A DNA stretch of 64,000 bases, from NCBI GenBank assembly GCA_012274445.1, contig JAAROD010000044.1, forward strand, positions 682,001 to 746,000. Reading direction: 5' to 3'. The position numbers were made by a program, and so were the translations under genes. Below the pieces are notes generated by a model. That model ran no database searches. It was not told the DNA's origin and saw nothing but the letters and a program-made list of their open reading frames with translations. Below are positions 38,779-49,860 of the stretch, piece after piece (the first letter of the stretch is position 1; each line of letters opens with the position of its first letter). Source of the DNA: Sclerotiophoma versabilis (lineage: Eukaryota > Ascomycota > Dothideomycetes > Pleosporales > Didymellaceae).

Positions 38779-39480
38779 TATAGATAGTAGTATAGAGGTG
38801 TATAAGATCTAGCTAGAATACTAAGAAAAGGCTAGGTAATAAGAAGAAGAGCGCTAGTACTAGCAGAAATAGTAGAACTAGTAAGAGAATCTATAAGTAT
38901 ACTAGTAGGCCTTATACTAGTATCTTCTTTATAGATATCTATAGATAATATTAAAGGTAGATAAATAGAGCCTAGGTACTTTAAATTTAACCTCTACCTA
39001 ACTTTACCTAACTTATACCTATACTAGTAGGTACTTCTACCTAACCTCTACTTATACTAGTGCTACTTCTACCTAACCTATACCTACGCTAGAAGTACTC
39101 TAACCTAATCTATATCTATAGCCTATATAACTCTAACCTAATACTAGGTACTCTAAACCTATTTACTAGCCTAAGAATAGGTAGCTATAACTAGCTAGAT
39201 TATATTAATATCTAAGATATACTATTTACTACTAGTATATCTAAGAAGAAGAGAATTACTAAGTATAAAGTCTATATCTTAGCTAAGGTTACTATAAGAG
39301 AGACTTCTAGAAAAGATAACTTTTATATTCTAGAACTCTATAGCTATTACTAATAGAATTAAGTATAAGAGTAGAAGTTAGAGAATATATATACTATATA
39401 AGGATACTATAATATACTAGCTAGTTCTAGGTATAGATAATAGCCTAATAAGTAGTAATAATAAGATAAAGATATAATAT
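38779..39480 (+). repeat. RIP-degraded relic, Gln-rich reading
   Basis: Continues the sequence into which the pogo element inserted. Read with TAA/TAG as Gln/Trp it gives a charged, glutamine-rich segment near 38.82-38.90 kb followed by Pro/Thr/Tyr-rich repeats near 39.0-39.1 kb (a CTTCTACCTAACC word recurs). Family not identified. Confidence 0.4.
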
Positions 39481-39499
39481 ACTTTATAAGTAAGCTATG

Positions 39500-41345
39500 T
39501 ATATAGATAAGCTGTATACTTTTACTAAGACTATACTAAAACACTACTCTCTTACTAATACCTTAATAACAGCACTAGCTAAACGCATTAAAAGAAGCTT
39601 AGATATAGCTTATAGTTTAAGCTCTTAAAAGAGACGTAAAGCTCTTTCTATAATATGCTGTAGCTATCTATAAGGTCTCTAAAACTATACTATATAACTA
39701 ATACACTAGATAACCTTTATACACTAATACTATAGCTAACTTATAGAATCTAACTAATACTAAGAAGTAGGTAATTATTAAGCATATACTTAAGCTAGTT
39801 ATGTAAGAATTTTCCTTAAGGCTTGCAGCTATAGCTAATATAGCTAATTCTTTGCATACTAAGTATAATCTAGGCTATATTAGTATAAACTAGCCTAGTA
39901 CGTTTATTAAGCACTAACTAGAGCTTATAGTAAAGTTTAATTAAAAATATAACTATAAGAAAGCCCTCTGTAAGGATCCTAAGGTAATCTAGAGCTAGTT
40001 TAGCCTAGTAGCTAATATTAAAGCTAAGTATAGTATCTAGAATAATAACACCTATAACTTTAATAAGGCTAGCTTTATAATAGGTGTTATATTAATAGAG
40101 GTAGTTATTATAGCTTTAGAGTAATAAAGATAGCTAAAGGCAGTCTAACTAGGTAATAAGGAGTAGATAATAGTTATATAGGGCATTAATACTAAAGGTT
40201 AGGCTATTCTACTCTTTATTATTTTTAAGGTATACTACTACCTCTCTTTCTAGTATAAAGAGGGGGACCTACTATAGAATTAGAAAATTAGAGTTTCTAA
40301 TAATAGCTAGACTACTAATAAGCTTAGTTTAGACTAGCTAAAGCACTTTAACGCGTATATAAAGAAGCATACTATTAGCACCTACTATCTACTAGTTATT
40401 AATAGCTATAAGAGCTATAACTTACTTATATTCTAGTAATACTGCAAAGATAATAAGATTATTACTGCCTATATACCTCTTTACTTATTATACCTTCTAT
40501 AGCCTTTTAATATAGGTTGTTTTACCTCTTTAAAGAAGGCGTATAGGCGCTAAGCTAAAAACCTTATCTATAACTAGATTAACTATATTATAAAGGTTAA
40601 GTTCCTACTATGCTTTATAGCAGCCTTTAAGGCTTTATTTACTTCTAGTAATATCTAAGAAGAGTTCTAAGAGGCTAGACTAGTTCTATTTAACCTAGAA
40701 TAGGTTATATTAACTCTTAATATAAAGCTGTGCACTCTATTACTATAACTTCCTATTAATAATACACTCTAGCAGTTATAGACCCCTAGTAATACTTTAG
40801 AACTTAGGTTATAATTAATACTTATAAAGATAAGAATTTAGAGGTATATAGATAGCTTACCTACCTCTATAGTTAAGGCATTTAAGAAGGTCTTAAAGGA
40901 GGTAGTAATAATTATATATAAGCTAGTGTTAGCGTAATAGAAGATTACTAAGCTTTAAGTAGTAAATAAGGCTGCTTTATACTAGAAATTATATAAGAGA
41001 AAGTAAATTAAGGTAGAAGAAACTCTTATAGTTAAAGAGGGCTAGTAGATAACTACTCTTAAGGAGTTTAGGGCGCGCAGTAATAGTAAGAAGTAGAAGA
41101 AGAGGGTACGCGCTAAAGAGGCTAAGTCCTTCTAATAACACTGTAGACAGTACAGAGAGACTAGGCATAACACGCAAACATGCAAGAATAAAGTAGAAGA
41201 GGTCTCTAAGTAATATTAGAGGTTATTCTGCTCTGTGCAGTGTTAGAGTAAGTTGTTACAGGCTATAATAGGGTAGGTTTTAGTGTAGTTTTAGCAAAAG
41301 CGCGCAGCTTGCCTGTGTGCGCAGCTTGCCTGTAAGGTACGTTAA
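39500..41345 (+). mobile_element. Second Fot1/pogo-type transposase relic with zinc-knuckle-like tail
   Basis: The plus strand encodes another DDE_1 transposase: YNFNKASFIIGV near 40.06 kb, VSNNS near 40.30 kb, LLVINSYKSYN near 40.40 kb, and LLQPFNIGCFTSLKKAYRR near 40.51 kb. The C-terminal part from about 40.95 kb is far less mutated: basic region SNSKKQKKRVRAKEAKS, then a knuckle-like C-x3-x4-H-x4-C pattern (CRQYRETRHNTQTC), ending at TAA 41343-41345. Internal stops remain at former Gln/Trp codons. I could not find its terminal inverted repeats. The direct repeat GCGCAGCTTGCCTGT occurs twice near 41311-41338, inside the last codons. Confidence 0.75.
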
Positions 41346-41436
41346 TAATTAAATAAGTAGTGCAATCTATACTTATACTTAAAAAACTTAAGAGCAGTTA
41401 ATAGCTGCGGCTTAGATTAGGCTGTAAAGAGCAAAA

Positions 41437-41555
41437 ACATACATCAGCGGGTATTCGCTAGTGGTCACCCACCTAACTACTAATCCGCCGGTACGTTGCT
41501 TAAATAGGGCTGAGCGAACGGGAAGCCTTGTTTTCAACGTCCTATGGTCGTATGT
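41437..41555 (-). rRNA. 5S ribosomal RNA gene
   Basis: The 119-base minus-strand sequence starts ACATACGACCATAGGA and carries fungal 5S landmarks: GGCTTCCCGT, GCTCAGCC, TTAAGCAACG, GGATTAGTAGTTAGG, GGGTGACCAC and AGCGAATACC, ending GTATGT. The end strands (ACATAC/GTATGT) pair. The helix strands ACGTTG and CAACGT pair fully, although other fungi commonly carry GTGTGG/CCACAC there, so both sides changed together. A T5 run (41433-41437, A's on plus) follows as a Pol III terminator. Single dispersed 5S genes are normal in filamentous ascomycetes. A few bases differ from the usual sequence by C-to-T, so a drifting copy is possible. Confidence 0.88.
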
Positions 41556-42239
41556 GGAAGTATGCACAAGAATGATAATATATGTCCGCAGTCTATCCTA
41601 AATCAGATCAACGCACATAATCAAATCTGACACTACACAAACCAAGTAGATACCAACCCTAGAAGAATTAGACGAATGGAACTGAGCCATTCTCATCATT
41701 GATCAGGCTAAGGGATCTTAGAATAAATATGAAGGTGGATTCCTCGCTGTGCATTTGGATCTTCACCCCGGCTATCTGGAAATATTTGCGCAAGAGCCTG
41801 GCGAGGATTGTGAAGAAACATGAACCGGCACGTTCCGCCATACTCGTGATGGGTTGGGCCAGCTCTTGGGGAGGTTGAGGAGTCTCTTCTAGCCGTTTTG
41901 CTCTGATAGTCATCTGATCCTCCAAACATGGCCATGAGTTCCGGGAAGAACATCTTAGACTGTGCAGAATAGATTCCCAATACATACTCTACAACCATGT
42001 TTAAGCCAAATTTAGAATCTAAACTACATTGCGGATACAACCTACACTCCACGTAGCGCCTGCACAACACGAACCTCTAGTCTAGCGCCCGCCATCCTAA
42101 AATCTAAACATCCATCGACTGTCAAGCTAGGAAGCTACCTACTTGAAACGGGTAGTAGTCCCGATGGCGGAGGCGACACCGCGAGCATCGTTGTCGGCAT
42201 GACCAACCCATAGGCTCCATAATCTCCCGACCCAATCGG

Positions 42240-42720
42240 ATGACCGCCTGGTCAAGGGAACTTCATCTTGGCTGCAGTAGCATAGCCATTGAGATCAAAC
42301 GCGGCGGTCTTCCAGTCCCTCTCGGCCTGAGTGAGGATGCACGCGCTACGCCGGGAGTCTTAGGGTTCGGGCGCAATCGCTTTGCCTCGAAGCCGGCAGC
42401 TGCATTCCTGGCCCAGATGGCCGCCTTCTCTTCGATTTCACGGAGCTTCTTGTCGATAAAGAATGCGTAAATCTACCAGAGCAAGACTATCCCCGTCTTA
42501 CCGGGAAGGTTTATGGGCTCGCCGGCATTGGTTCCCCATTAGTATTGCTGGTGGGAGGTGTGGTACACGAACCCAGTTCTTCCACATGGTATCAAACGTA
42601 CCCTCACGGGCTGCCATTGAATGATCCAAAAGCCTGTTAAGTTCGTCGGTTAGCTAGTGTTCTGATGGGGATGAGTTTGAGCTTACCCGGCGCACTTCCA
42701 GACGGGCGGCCAGTTGAGAT
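42240..42720 (-). pseudogene. Decayed unknown gene, possible single-pass membrane protein
   Basis: The minus strand contains pieces that look coding but are broken by stops and shifts: TFDTMWKNWVRVPHLPPA near 42610-42560, then in another frame NAGEPINLPGKTGIVLLW before a TAG, then IYAFFIDKKLREIEEKAAIW near 42475-42415, then a tail ending AAKMKFP near 42245. A TAG replaces a probable Trp inside the hydrophobic stretch. A GTAAGC..TTAACAG pair (about 42690-42640) could be an intron. Family not recognised. Confidence 0.35.
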
Positions 42721-43794
42721 GTGTGAGTTTTTCAGTCAGTGTCAGGCTTATTCTTCGTGATTCAGATTCCTTTTGGCCTGTCGATCTTCGAGTCCAACAA
42801 GACTAAGTTCTTGTTACCTCGCTCTTTGGGAACTCGTTGAACCATTTGGCCTCCCGAAATACTATCGACTCCATTGGATCTACCAAACCGTAAGCTATGA
42901 GCATTACAGGAATTTTATCCCAGGAGGGTGTATAGATTGATGCAGGTTTTTATTACCTAGACTCACGCTCCTGAAGGATCCCTCTCCTAGGAGTTGCTGT
43001 TCCACCCAGTCAGCCGTTGGCTTCTTATACGTCGTTCCACCACCCAAAGAGCTCAGTGACACATGTCAACTTCGATCAAGGTTAGATCCCTCTGATTGCC
43101 GTACTTCAGGCATGCGACTACATGGCTGTGCGTATGTCGTCAGTCTGCGGTACCGGCACTAGTTTTCAGATGTCTGACCCGACAAATGCACAAGCCTTAA
43201 GCAAAGCTGGGCTCAGACTCGGACCCACTTGACTGGGTATACATCGGGAATCGCAATTGTTACTCGAGAACCTAAGAACTATTTGAGCATTCATCTTCGA
43301 ACTCGAGGGCATGCAGCAATGCCATCGACGAAGCATGTCCTACGCGTGCATTCAGAGATAAAGAGATGATTATTAAAACTGTGCAGGCAATCGCGTATCG
43401 TAATCACTCGTTCTCCAGATGTTTTAGCAGGTTATCTTCGATATGTCTTTGGTCTTCTGGTGTATGGCACGGTTTTATAGAATAGATACAAAGATGGAAG
43501 AGGTACAACACTTGTTAACCATTATCCAAATTTAAACCTGATTTATCTAACACCTACAATATCTGTTGTTATAACCCTGCTGTTGCTCTGTTCTTTCTAT
43601 CTTAGTGTTCTTACATATAGGTTAGCGCTTATTAAAACATCTCATACCCGAACGCATTTTATCCGGCGCTTGCGGCCACTGTACATATCTTATCTTTCCC
43701 TGAATTAAATGCAATTTTGAGTCGAAAAGCCACACTATGCTAAAGTAGGTAAAGCGGGGTAATCAACGTGGTCAGGCTCTGCTGATGCCCTCAG

Positions 43795-43800
43795 TATAAA
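43795..43800 (+). promoter_or_regulatory. Possible TATA box of HET gene
   Basis: TATAAA lies about 120 bases before the HET start codon at 43921, a usual spacing for fungal promoters. A single six-base match, so weak. Confidence 0.3.
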
Positions 43801-43920
43801 GTAAGCGCCCACATATCTGTCACTTCTGAAACTCATCTATCCCACTCACTCAAACTTGTTGTTCGACATGAACCTGTTGAACTGAATTTGTTGTTAGAAA
43901 AGCGGTACAATTACTCCACT

Positions 43921-45555
43921 ATGCATCTTTTGCAGCGCCAAGGCGACAGCAGTTTAAGGCTTGTCTATCGTGTTAATAAGCAGATCCCACCTTATGCGAT
44001 TCTTTCACACACCTGGGGAGCGACCGAGGACGAAGTTACCTTCCAGGACTTGATTGATGGAACAGGTAAAACGAAGGCTGGCTATCGCAAAATCAACTTC
44101 TGTGCAAAGCAAGCTGCTAATGACAACCTGCACTTCTTTTGGATTGACACATGTTGTATCGACAAATCCAGCAGCACAGAGCTTCTGGAGGCTATCAACA
44201 GCATGTTCCGCTGGTACCGGGACTCGACGAAGTGCTATGTATACCTTGATGATGTGTCCGGTGACAGCTTGGCCAATAACGGCCAGGCGTTCCAAGAGAG
44301 CAAATGGTTCACTAGAGGATGGACACTCCAGGAGCTCCTTGCTCCTAAGCATGTAGAGTTCTTCTCCACAGAAGGCCATCTGCTTGGTAGCAAGTCATCT
44401 CTTGTGCAGGAAATCGCCGAAATCACTCGCATACCTACCGAAGCTCTCCGGGAAAGATCTTTGTCGCACTTCAGTGTCGACGAACGGATGTCTTGGGCAA
44501 AGGGACGAGAAACAACACGTGAGGAAGATTTGGCCTATTCTCTGCTGGGCGTTTTTGATATTTACATGACACTCTTCTACGGTGAAGGCAGGGAAAATGC
44601 ATTCAAGCGACTGCACAAAAAGATAACAAATCCTCAAGAAGCTGGCCGAAGCCACGGAGAAGGATACATTTCCCCTCAGTCTGACCACTTCAAATTCGTC
44701 TTGAAAACCCCCACAATGCTGCACGACACAAACGACCAATTCTGCCTCCTCATGGGCGACTCAAACAAACATGGCCCGCCAGACTTAATCGCGGTAAAGA
44801 GGACGGGTACTAGCGATGAGAATATTGAAGTCAACGTCCTCTACGGAGATTATCATTATCAGAACTTGATTCTTCGAATCGCGACACCAAACTTCACGCC
44901 GCTGCGTAAGAACTGGGCTGAACAATTGGATTTCGCGCTCACAGACTGGAACGGTGACGGTACATTAGATCTCGTCGTGATCAAGAAATGCTACACCGAT
45001 ACAAAGAGAACTGAAGTCCACATCTTCTCTGGAGCTTCCAAGTTCCAAGAAGTCATGTTACAGGTCGGCACTAAACTTGAACAAACGGATGAGACATGGA
45101 CATTCGGCATGGGAAGATGGGGCTCTGGCGATAAGCCGGACTTATTCGCGATCAAAAAATCCAACACTGGGACCAAGACCACTGAGGTGCACGTTCTGTG
45201 CGGCGATGATAACTTCCAGAGCTTCATCCTCCAGAAGGGCACCGGCTTGCATGAAACGGATTCCAGGTTTGACTTTGTCGTCACCGACTGGAACGGAGAT
45301 GGAGTGCCAGATTTGGTTGCGATCAAGAAGAGTAAGACGAATGGTAGATGCACTGAGGTGCATGTGCTATCAGGAGCGTCAACTTACAAGGACTTCATCC
45401 TGCGCTCAGAGACGCCGCTGTTCAGGAGCAATGGCTTGTTCGAATTTGCGGTAGCAGACTGGACCGGTAACAAGAAGCCAGATCTGATTGCGTTCAAGAA
45501 GAGAGACACCACGACTAATGCCGCGGAGGTGTACGTCATGAGTCAACAGGACTGA
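43921..45555 (+). CDS. HET-domain protein with C-terminal FG-GAP/VCBS-like repeats
   Basis: Predicted 544-residue, intronless gene. The start is the ATG of MHLLQRQGDSS, aligned with the first residues of the HET gene at 1.57 kb. Residues 1-230 are the HET domain (YAILSHTWG, FFWIDTCCIDKSS, RGWTLQELLAPKH, TREEDLAYSLLGVFDI, FYGEGRENAF). Residues ~265-544 hold four or five repeats of about 60 residues with calcium-loop-like cores: DWNGDGTLDLVVIKK, RWGSGDKPDLFAIKK, DWNGDGVPDLVAIKK, DWTGNKKPDLIAFKK, each followed by TEVHVLSGAS-like strands. This is the FG-GAP/VCBS beta-propeller pattern, usually a ligand-binding fold. There is no NACHT or signal peptide. By analogy with other HET receptors, the repeats may sense and the HET domain may act; this is inference. 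Confidence 0.88.
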   Translation: MHLLQRQGDSSLRLVYRVNKQIPPYAILSHTWGATEDEVTFQDLIDGTGKTKAGYRKINFCAKQAANDNLHFFWIDTCCIDKSSSTELLEAINSMFRWYRDSTKCYVYLDDVSGDSLANNGQAFQESKWFTRGWTLQELLAPKHVEFFSTEGHLLGSKSSLVQEIAEITRIPTEALRERSLSHFSVDERMSWAKGRETTREEDLAYSLLGVFDIYMTLFYGEGRENAFKRLHKKITNPQEAGRSHGEGYISPQSDHFKFVLKTPTMLHDTNDQFCLLMGDSNKHGPPDLIAVKRTGTSDENIEVNVLYGDYHYQNLILRIATPNFTPLRKNWAEQLDFALTDWNGDGTLDLVVIKKCYTDTKRTEVHIFSGASKFQEVMLQVGTKLEQTDETWTFGMGRWGSGDKPDLFAIKKSNTGTKTTEVHVLCGDDNFQSFILQKGTGLHETDSRFDFVVTDWNGDGVPDLVAIKKSKTNGRCTEVHVLSGASTYKDFILRSETPLFRSNGLFEFAVADWTGNKKPDLIAFKKRDTTTNAAEVYVMSQQD

Positions 45556-46128
45556 CAAGGTTGCTACTGGATTTCTCACATATACCGTAGTAAGCATATG
45601 TATCCGATCAATATGAGCTTGTGACGACAGACCACGCGTTTGCTGGAGTCATAGCAACTGCGCCCATCTTTCTACCATACACGCATTGTGTTCAACCAGA
45701 CTCTTGTCAGCACGCACGTCAGATCTAGCAACCCACGAGCTCAACTATGCTGCATGTTGACTCCGCGAAAGCGATATAACGTGGGGCATTGCTTTTTTTT
45801 TTTATCTAATTAACACCCGCCGACTCCAGCTTCTGCATCAATCAGAACAGCTTGCGCTAGTAGCGCCTAGATTGAGGTTACTAAGATTACTATGAGGAAT
45901 ATGCGTTACAAAATCGCTGCACATATTTTTACCCTCTATTATTATAGTAGGACTAGTCTTTCTGCACTAGATTCTTATTGTAATTGATAGCGCAAGCATT
46001 CACTCACTACGGTTTACTCGGGTTTGGCTGGCACATCACGCTGCCATTATCACTTTCCAGCAGCATTCACTGCCCTCCTCACTCCCTCGAATCCAGAGAA
46101 GGCAAAATCATTCAATGTCTAACAGCAA
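45556..46128. other. Intergenic between converging HET and histidine kinase genes
   Basis: Holds the 3' flanks of two converging genes. There is a T11 run near 45792 and a small A+T-rich patch to about 45980. No gene seen. Confidence 0.5.
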
Positions 46129-49100
46129 CTACACCTTGCTATTGATACCTAAGGTCATCAGCAAAGGTTCGACATTCTTGAACCTTACTGGTTTCACGAG
46201 GAACAGATTAAAACCAGAATTCCTGGCCATACTGCGGGCCTCCTCGCTGCCAAGCCCTGTCAGAGCCACGATGTTGGAGTTAAAATCTCCCCACAGCGTT
46301 GCACACTGCTGTTGGTTGCCACCATCACTAGGTGATTGCGTTTCGTGGACATTTGCAACACAACCCTGATGCTCCTTCCGCTGTTGTTCTTCGAACTGCC
46401 GTATTGCTACCGTGGCTTGGAAGCCATCCATCACAGGCATGTTTATGTCCATGAACACACAGTCAAAAGGAGCACCTCCTTCCACGGCAGCTTCCTTATA
46501 CAGACGTACCGCTTCGGCACCATCATATGCAGTGGCAAAAGGAAGACCGATTCTTTTTATGAAAGCGGCAAGCAGTTTCAAATTGATTGGATTGTCATCC
46601 ACAAGTAGAAGGCGCCTGTAACGGTACTTTAGATGTGGGGTTGAAGAATCTGCCACTGTTGTGTGCAGCGGTTGCGGAAGTGATAGTTGTTGCGGTGCGA
46701 GGGTTGAGGATAGGTCTTCCTTTGCATCAAAACCAGCTTGAGACGAAGCACTCCTCACAGGGAGGTTCACTGGTATGCTTTGAGTGATGGTGAGTTCTTC
46801 CTTTGGAGAAGGGTCCACATGGAACGGTGATTCCGCTTGGAGTAACGATCTTTGGTTATCAACACTTGATGTTTGAGAAGGCGTTGCTTCTGTGGGGACG
46901 ACCTTGTGCAACGCCGTAAGTATGGCATCCCGCAAACTCATCCTCGTGACGGGTGAGCTGATGAAAGTGGCCCCTTTAAGTCTGAAGAACTGTTCCGCCC
47001 CTTCCGTGGTAGGCCCTAGGACAACTACTGGCCGTGAAGCCATTGCTGATATAACTTCAGGAAATAGCCTCTGAGAATCGACCATCCCGGTTGAAGACAG
47101 CGCATGGGTATCAAGTAACACAATGTCTTTCTTCAACAATGTATCTAAGGGCATGTCATCAACCACTGTCATGCCAAAATGGTTCTCGCAGATATTGCGA
47201 AGACATCGTTGAAGCAACTTCGGGGAAGCTACGATGTGTGGCGCAAGCTTGTTGTTCGGTGCGTCTTGGGACGCTATGCTGATAAGACTGATGGTCAAGT
47301 TTGGCATCTTGTCGTAAGGGGCAAGATTCTCTACAGCGTCAGGTTGCCCTGATGCTCCAAGCTCTTTACCAGAGGGGATGTTGACGGTAACACGAGTTCC
47401 TTCGTGCTGGCGGCTTTCGACAAATATCTTGCCATCAAGCGATTCAACAATACGTTTCACTATGTTCAGTCCAAGTCCGGTGCCCGAGACCAAACTGTTC
47501 TCTTGCATGAAAGGTGTGAAGAGATGATACTTGAGGAACTCACGACTCATCCCCACACCACTGTCAGCAACAGATAAGCTGATGCATCGAGGACTGACAC
47601 CCGTATCCTCTAACATCCTTAGAGTCACATCAATGTGTCCTGACTTGGTAAACCTGAGTGCATTACTGAAGATGTTCAGCAAGATTCGTTTCCAGGCTCC
47701 AGGATCCATGTGAGAGGTCCAATTGACATTGTGTTCAATGTAGGTGGTGATGAGTACCAGCAGCGGTGGGACTTCCGCTCCGCCGGCAAGCGGGTCTCGA
47801 TGCTCCTTCTTCAAGCCCAACTCCATTTGCGAGACCGAGTTGTGACCTAGCGACACTGCCTGTAGGATGTCTTCAACAAGAGAGCCTAGGTCAATTGCCA
47901 ACTTCTTTGTAGAGACACTACCGGCATCGCACTTGGCGCGGGCTGATTGAGCCGATAGTTCCTTTCCCTTATGGCTGTTGATCTTCGAGAACTCTAGCAG
48001 ATGATCAAAAGTATCCAGTAGAGTATAGCTGCACGATTCAATCATTTGCGTCATAGAGAGCAAATGTGAGTCCTCGAGGTTCTCTTGCATAAGCTCTACG
48101 GTCGCTAGGATTCCATGTAATGGACTTCGCAACTCATGGCTAACAGAAGAGATGAAGTCTGATTTCTGCTGCGTACTCGTGGCAGCCTCTAGGCGGAATA
48201 TTTCGGCCATCAACGAGTTTCCAAATGCCGTCAGCGAATTGATGTCGTTCATCTCTAGGGTCTTGCCAGGATCTGACACCCAGGCCAGACAAGTCGAAAA
48301 GCATGACTCCCTCTGGTAATGCCAAAGTGGCAGGAATATGGCATATCGAGCTTTCGGTATACAATCGAGCAGCTCTTTCCATTCGTTATGGATAGCGGAT
48401 GTGCCACTCGAGCCTTGGCTGACTTCCACTCCTTGAACACTTTCTTCAAAAACGCCGTACTCATCTACGGTGAAGACGTAGCCATGAGGATACGCATCAG
48501 TCAAACGTTGTATTAGCGACTGACTCGGCCGACGGACCATCTGTTGCTTTGTGGAGATATCTCCCTGATACTCCGAGAGCGGCTGTGCAGAGAGCTGGTC
48601 CTCATGATTGACAGGCGGCGCAGGCTCCTCGTCTGTAAAACAAAAAGACGAACGACTTCCTCCGTATTGCGTGCCAGTCTCAACTGCATCAAAGAACACC
48701 AAGCCATCCAAGTCCATAGCATGGCCAATCAGGTTCGCAGCCTTGAGGAAAAGGTCGCTGATCTGAGCGAACAGACTTGACGCGATTTCTTTCGGGATGT
48801 TGTCTCGAAAAGGGGTTATAGTCGTTGTCTCGAAAACGTCAGGCGTAGAGCCAGACTTTGTCTTGGGCAGAGCTTTTGAAACAACATTGGAATCGATCAG
48901 GTACTAGCAAAAGTTACCCTCTACCCTGGAAGCATGCCCCAACAGTTATGACTTACATTTGGAATCCGATCAGACTCTGTGTTCTGATCAGAATGTGACT
49001 CGGAGTCAAGTCGCGATGCTTTCTCAAAGACGTCGAGAGAAAACGGGTGTGTCGTGTTCTCATTGTCTGACGGCACGTGATGACATGACCCTATGAATTG

Positions 49101-49860
49101 ACGGAGTCCATCCGTCATTCTTTCCGATCGCATTCGTCCTCCCTCGGCGCGTTTCAAGTCCAAGTACTGGCTGATTGCTGAGGTGACTTCACGAATGGTA
49201 CGTAAAGCATCAGGATGTAGAAAATCCTGTGGTTTGTCGTCGACCACACAATAGCTGCCTAAGATGTGTCCGGAGAGCGAGCGCAGTGGTATCTCGATAT
49301 AGGAGACCATGTGCGGGTAGCCAGCCACAAAGGGTCGGGCTGCAAAAGAGGGGATTTGCCGGAAGTCTTCTATGTAAAAGTATGATTTGTTGGCAACGAT
49401 GTACGGACTTGCAGGTAGTGTCACTTCCTTGCCATGAAATATGGACATTGTATACGGGCAGACGCCCCATTCGAGTGCAATCCGGGTCGTACCCAACAAA
49501 AGAGGCTGTGTTGGGTTCGCATCTACGATTGACTGGTGGCTCGTCATCTCAGCGCATATGAATTGAGACCGGTTGTCAATGAAGGAGAGGAACGCGCGAT
49601 CGCACTCCATCTTGTGTGCGCCATGTTGAACGAGGGCGTTCAGTGTGATGTCGGTACTCGGGACTGGGTTTGCTGGAGGTCCGTCTGGGATATCGAAGGG
49701 AAACGAGGCTGCAGAAAGGTAGCTAGGAACATTCCCCAGTCAGCGTTGGACACAAGTGGACAATGCAGACGGCTTACGCAGCGATCTCGTAGGCGCGGGC
49801 GCGTTCATGGGCATCCGTAGCCTGTGCGGAGTGCGCACAAGCCAAGTTTTCAGCTGCCAT
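46129..49860 (-). CDS. Hybrid histidine kinase (GAF-HisKA-HATPase-REC)
   Basis: Predicted 1,207-residue sensor kinase feeding a phosphorelay to an HPt protein. Exons 49860-49778, 49722-48957 and 48903-46129; introns of 55 and 53 nt. I chose the CCTAG acceptor at 49723 because the next AG breaks frame. Residues ~40-230 look like a GAF sensor (CDRAFLSFIDNRSQFICAE, WGVCPYTM, YIEIPLRS) and ~310-520 may be a second GAF-like region. The H-box SVSHELRSPLHG puts the phospho-accepting His at 539. ATPase motifs: N-box NIFSNALRFTKSG, VADSGVGMS and SGTGLGLNIVKRI. The receiver near 1040-1195 has LLLVDDNPIN, Asp1102 in FMDINMPVMDG and the Lys of LVKPVRF. All key residues are present. No transmembrane helix, so cytosolic. 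The signal is unknown. Confidence 0.92.

Larger units (their letters stand above)
41556..43920. other. Mostly anonymous DNA between 5S gene and HET gene
   Basis: Normal base composition returns after 41.4 kb. Minus-strand frames of 105-120 codons at 41668-42070 overlap each other and show no recognised domain. Apart from the broken frame at 42240-42720 I see nothing I can support. The final ~150 bases are the HET promoter. Confidence 0.4.

Noticed and set aside
25690..41300. CRISPR-like or satellite arrays in the A+T-rich block
   Set aside because: Repeated words reflect low complexity and RIP; no regular repeat-spacer spacing is seen.
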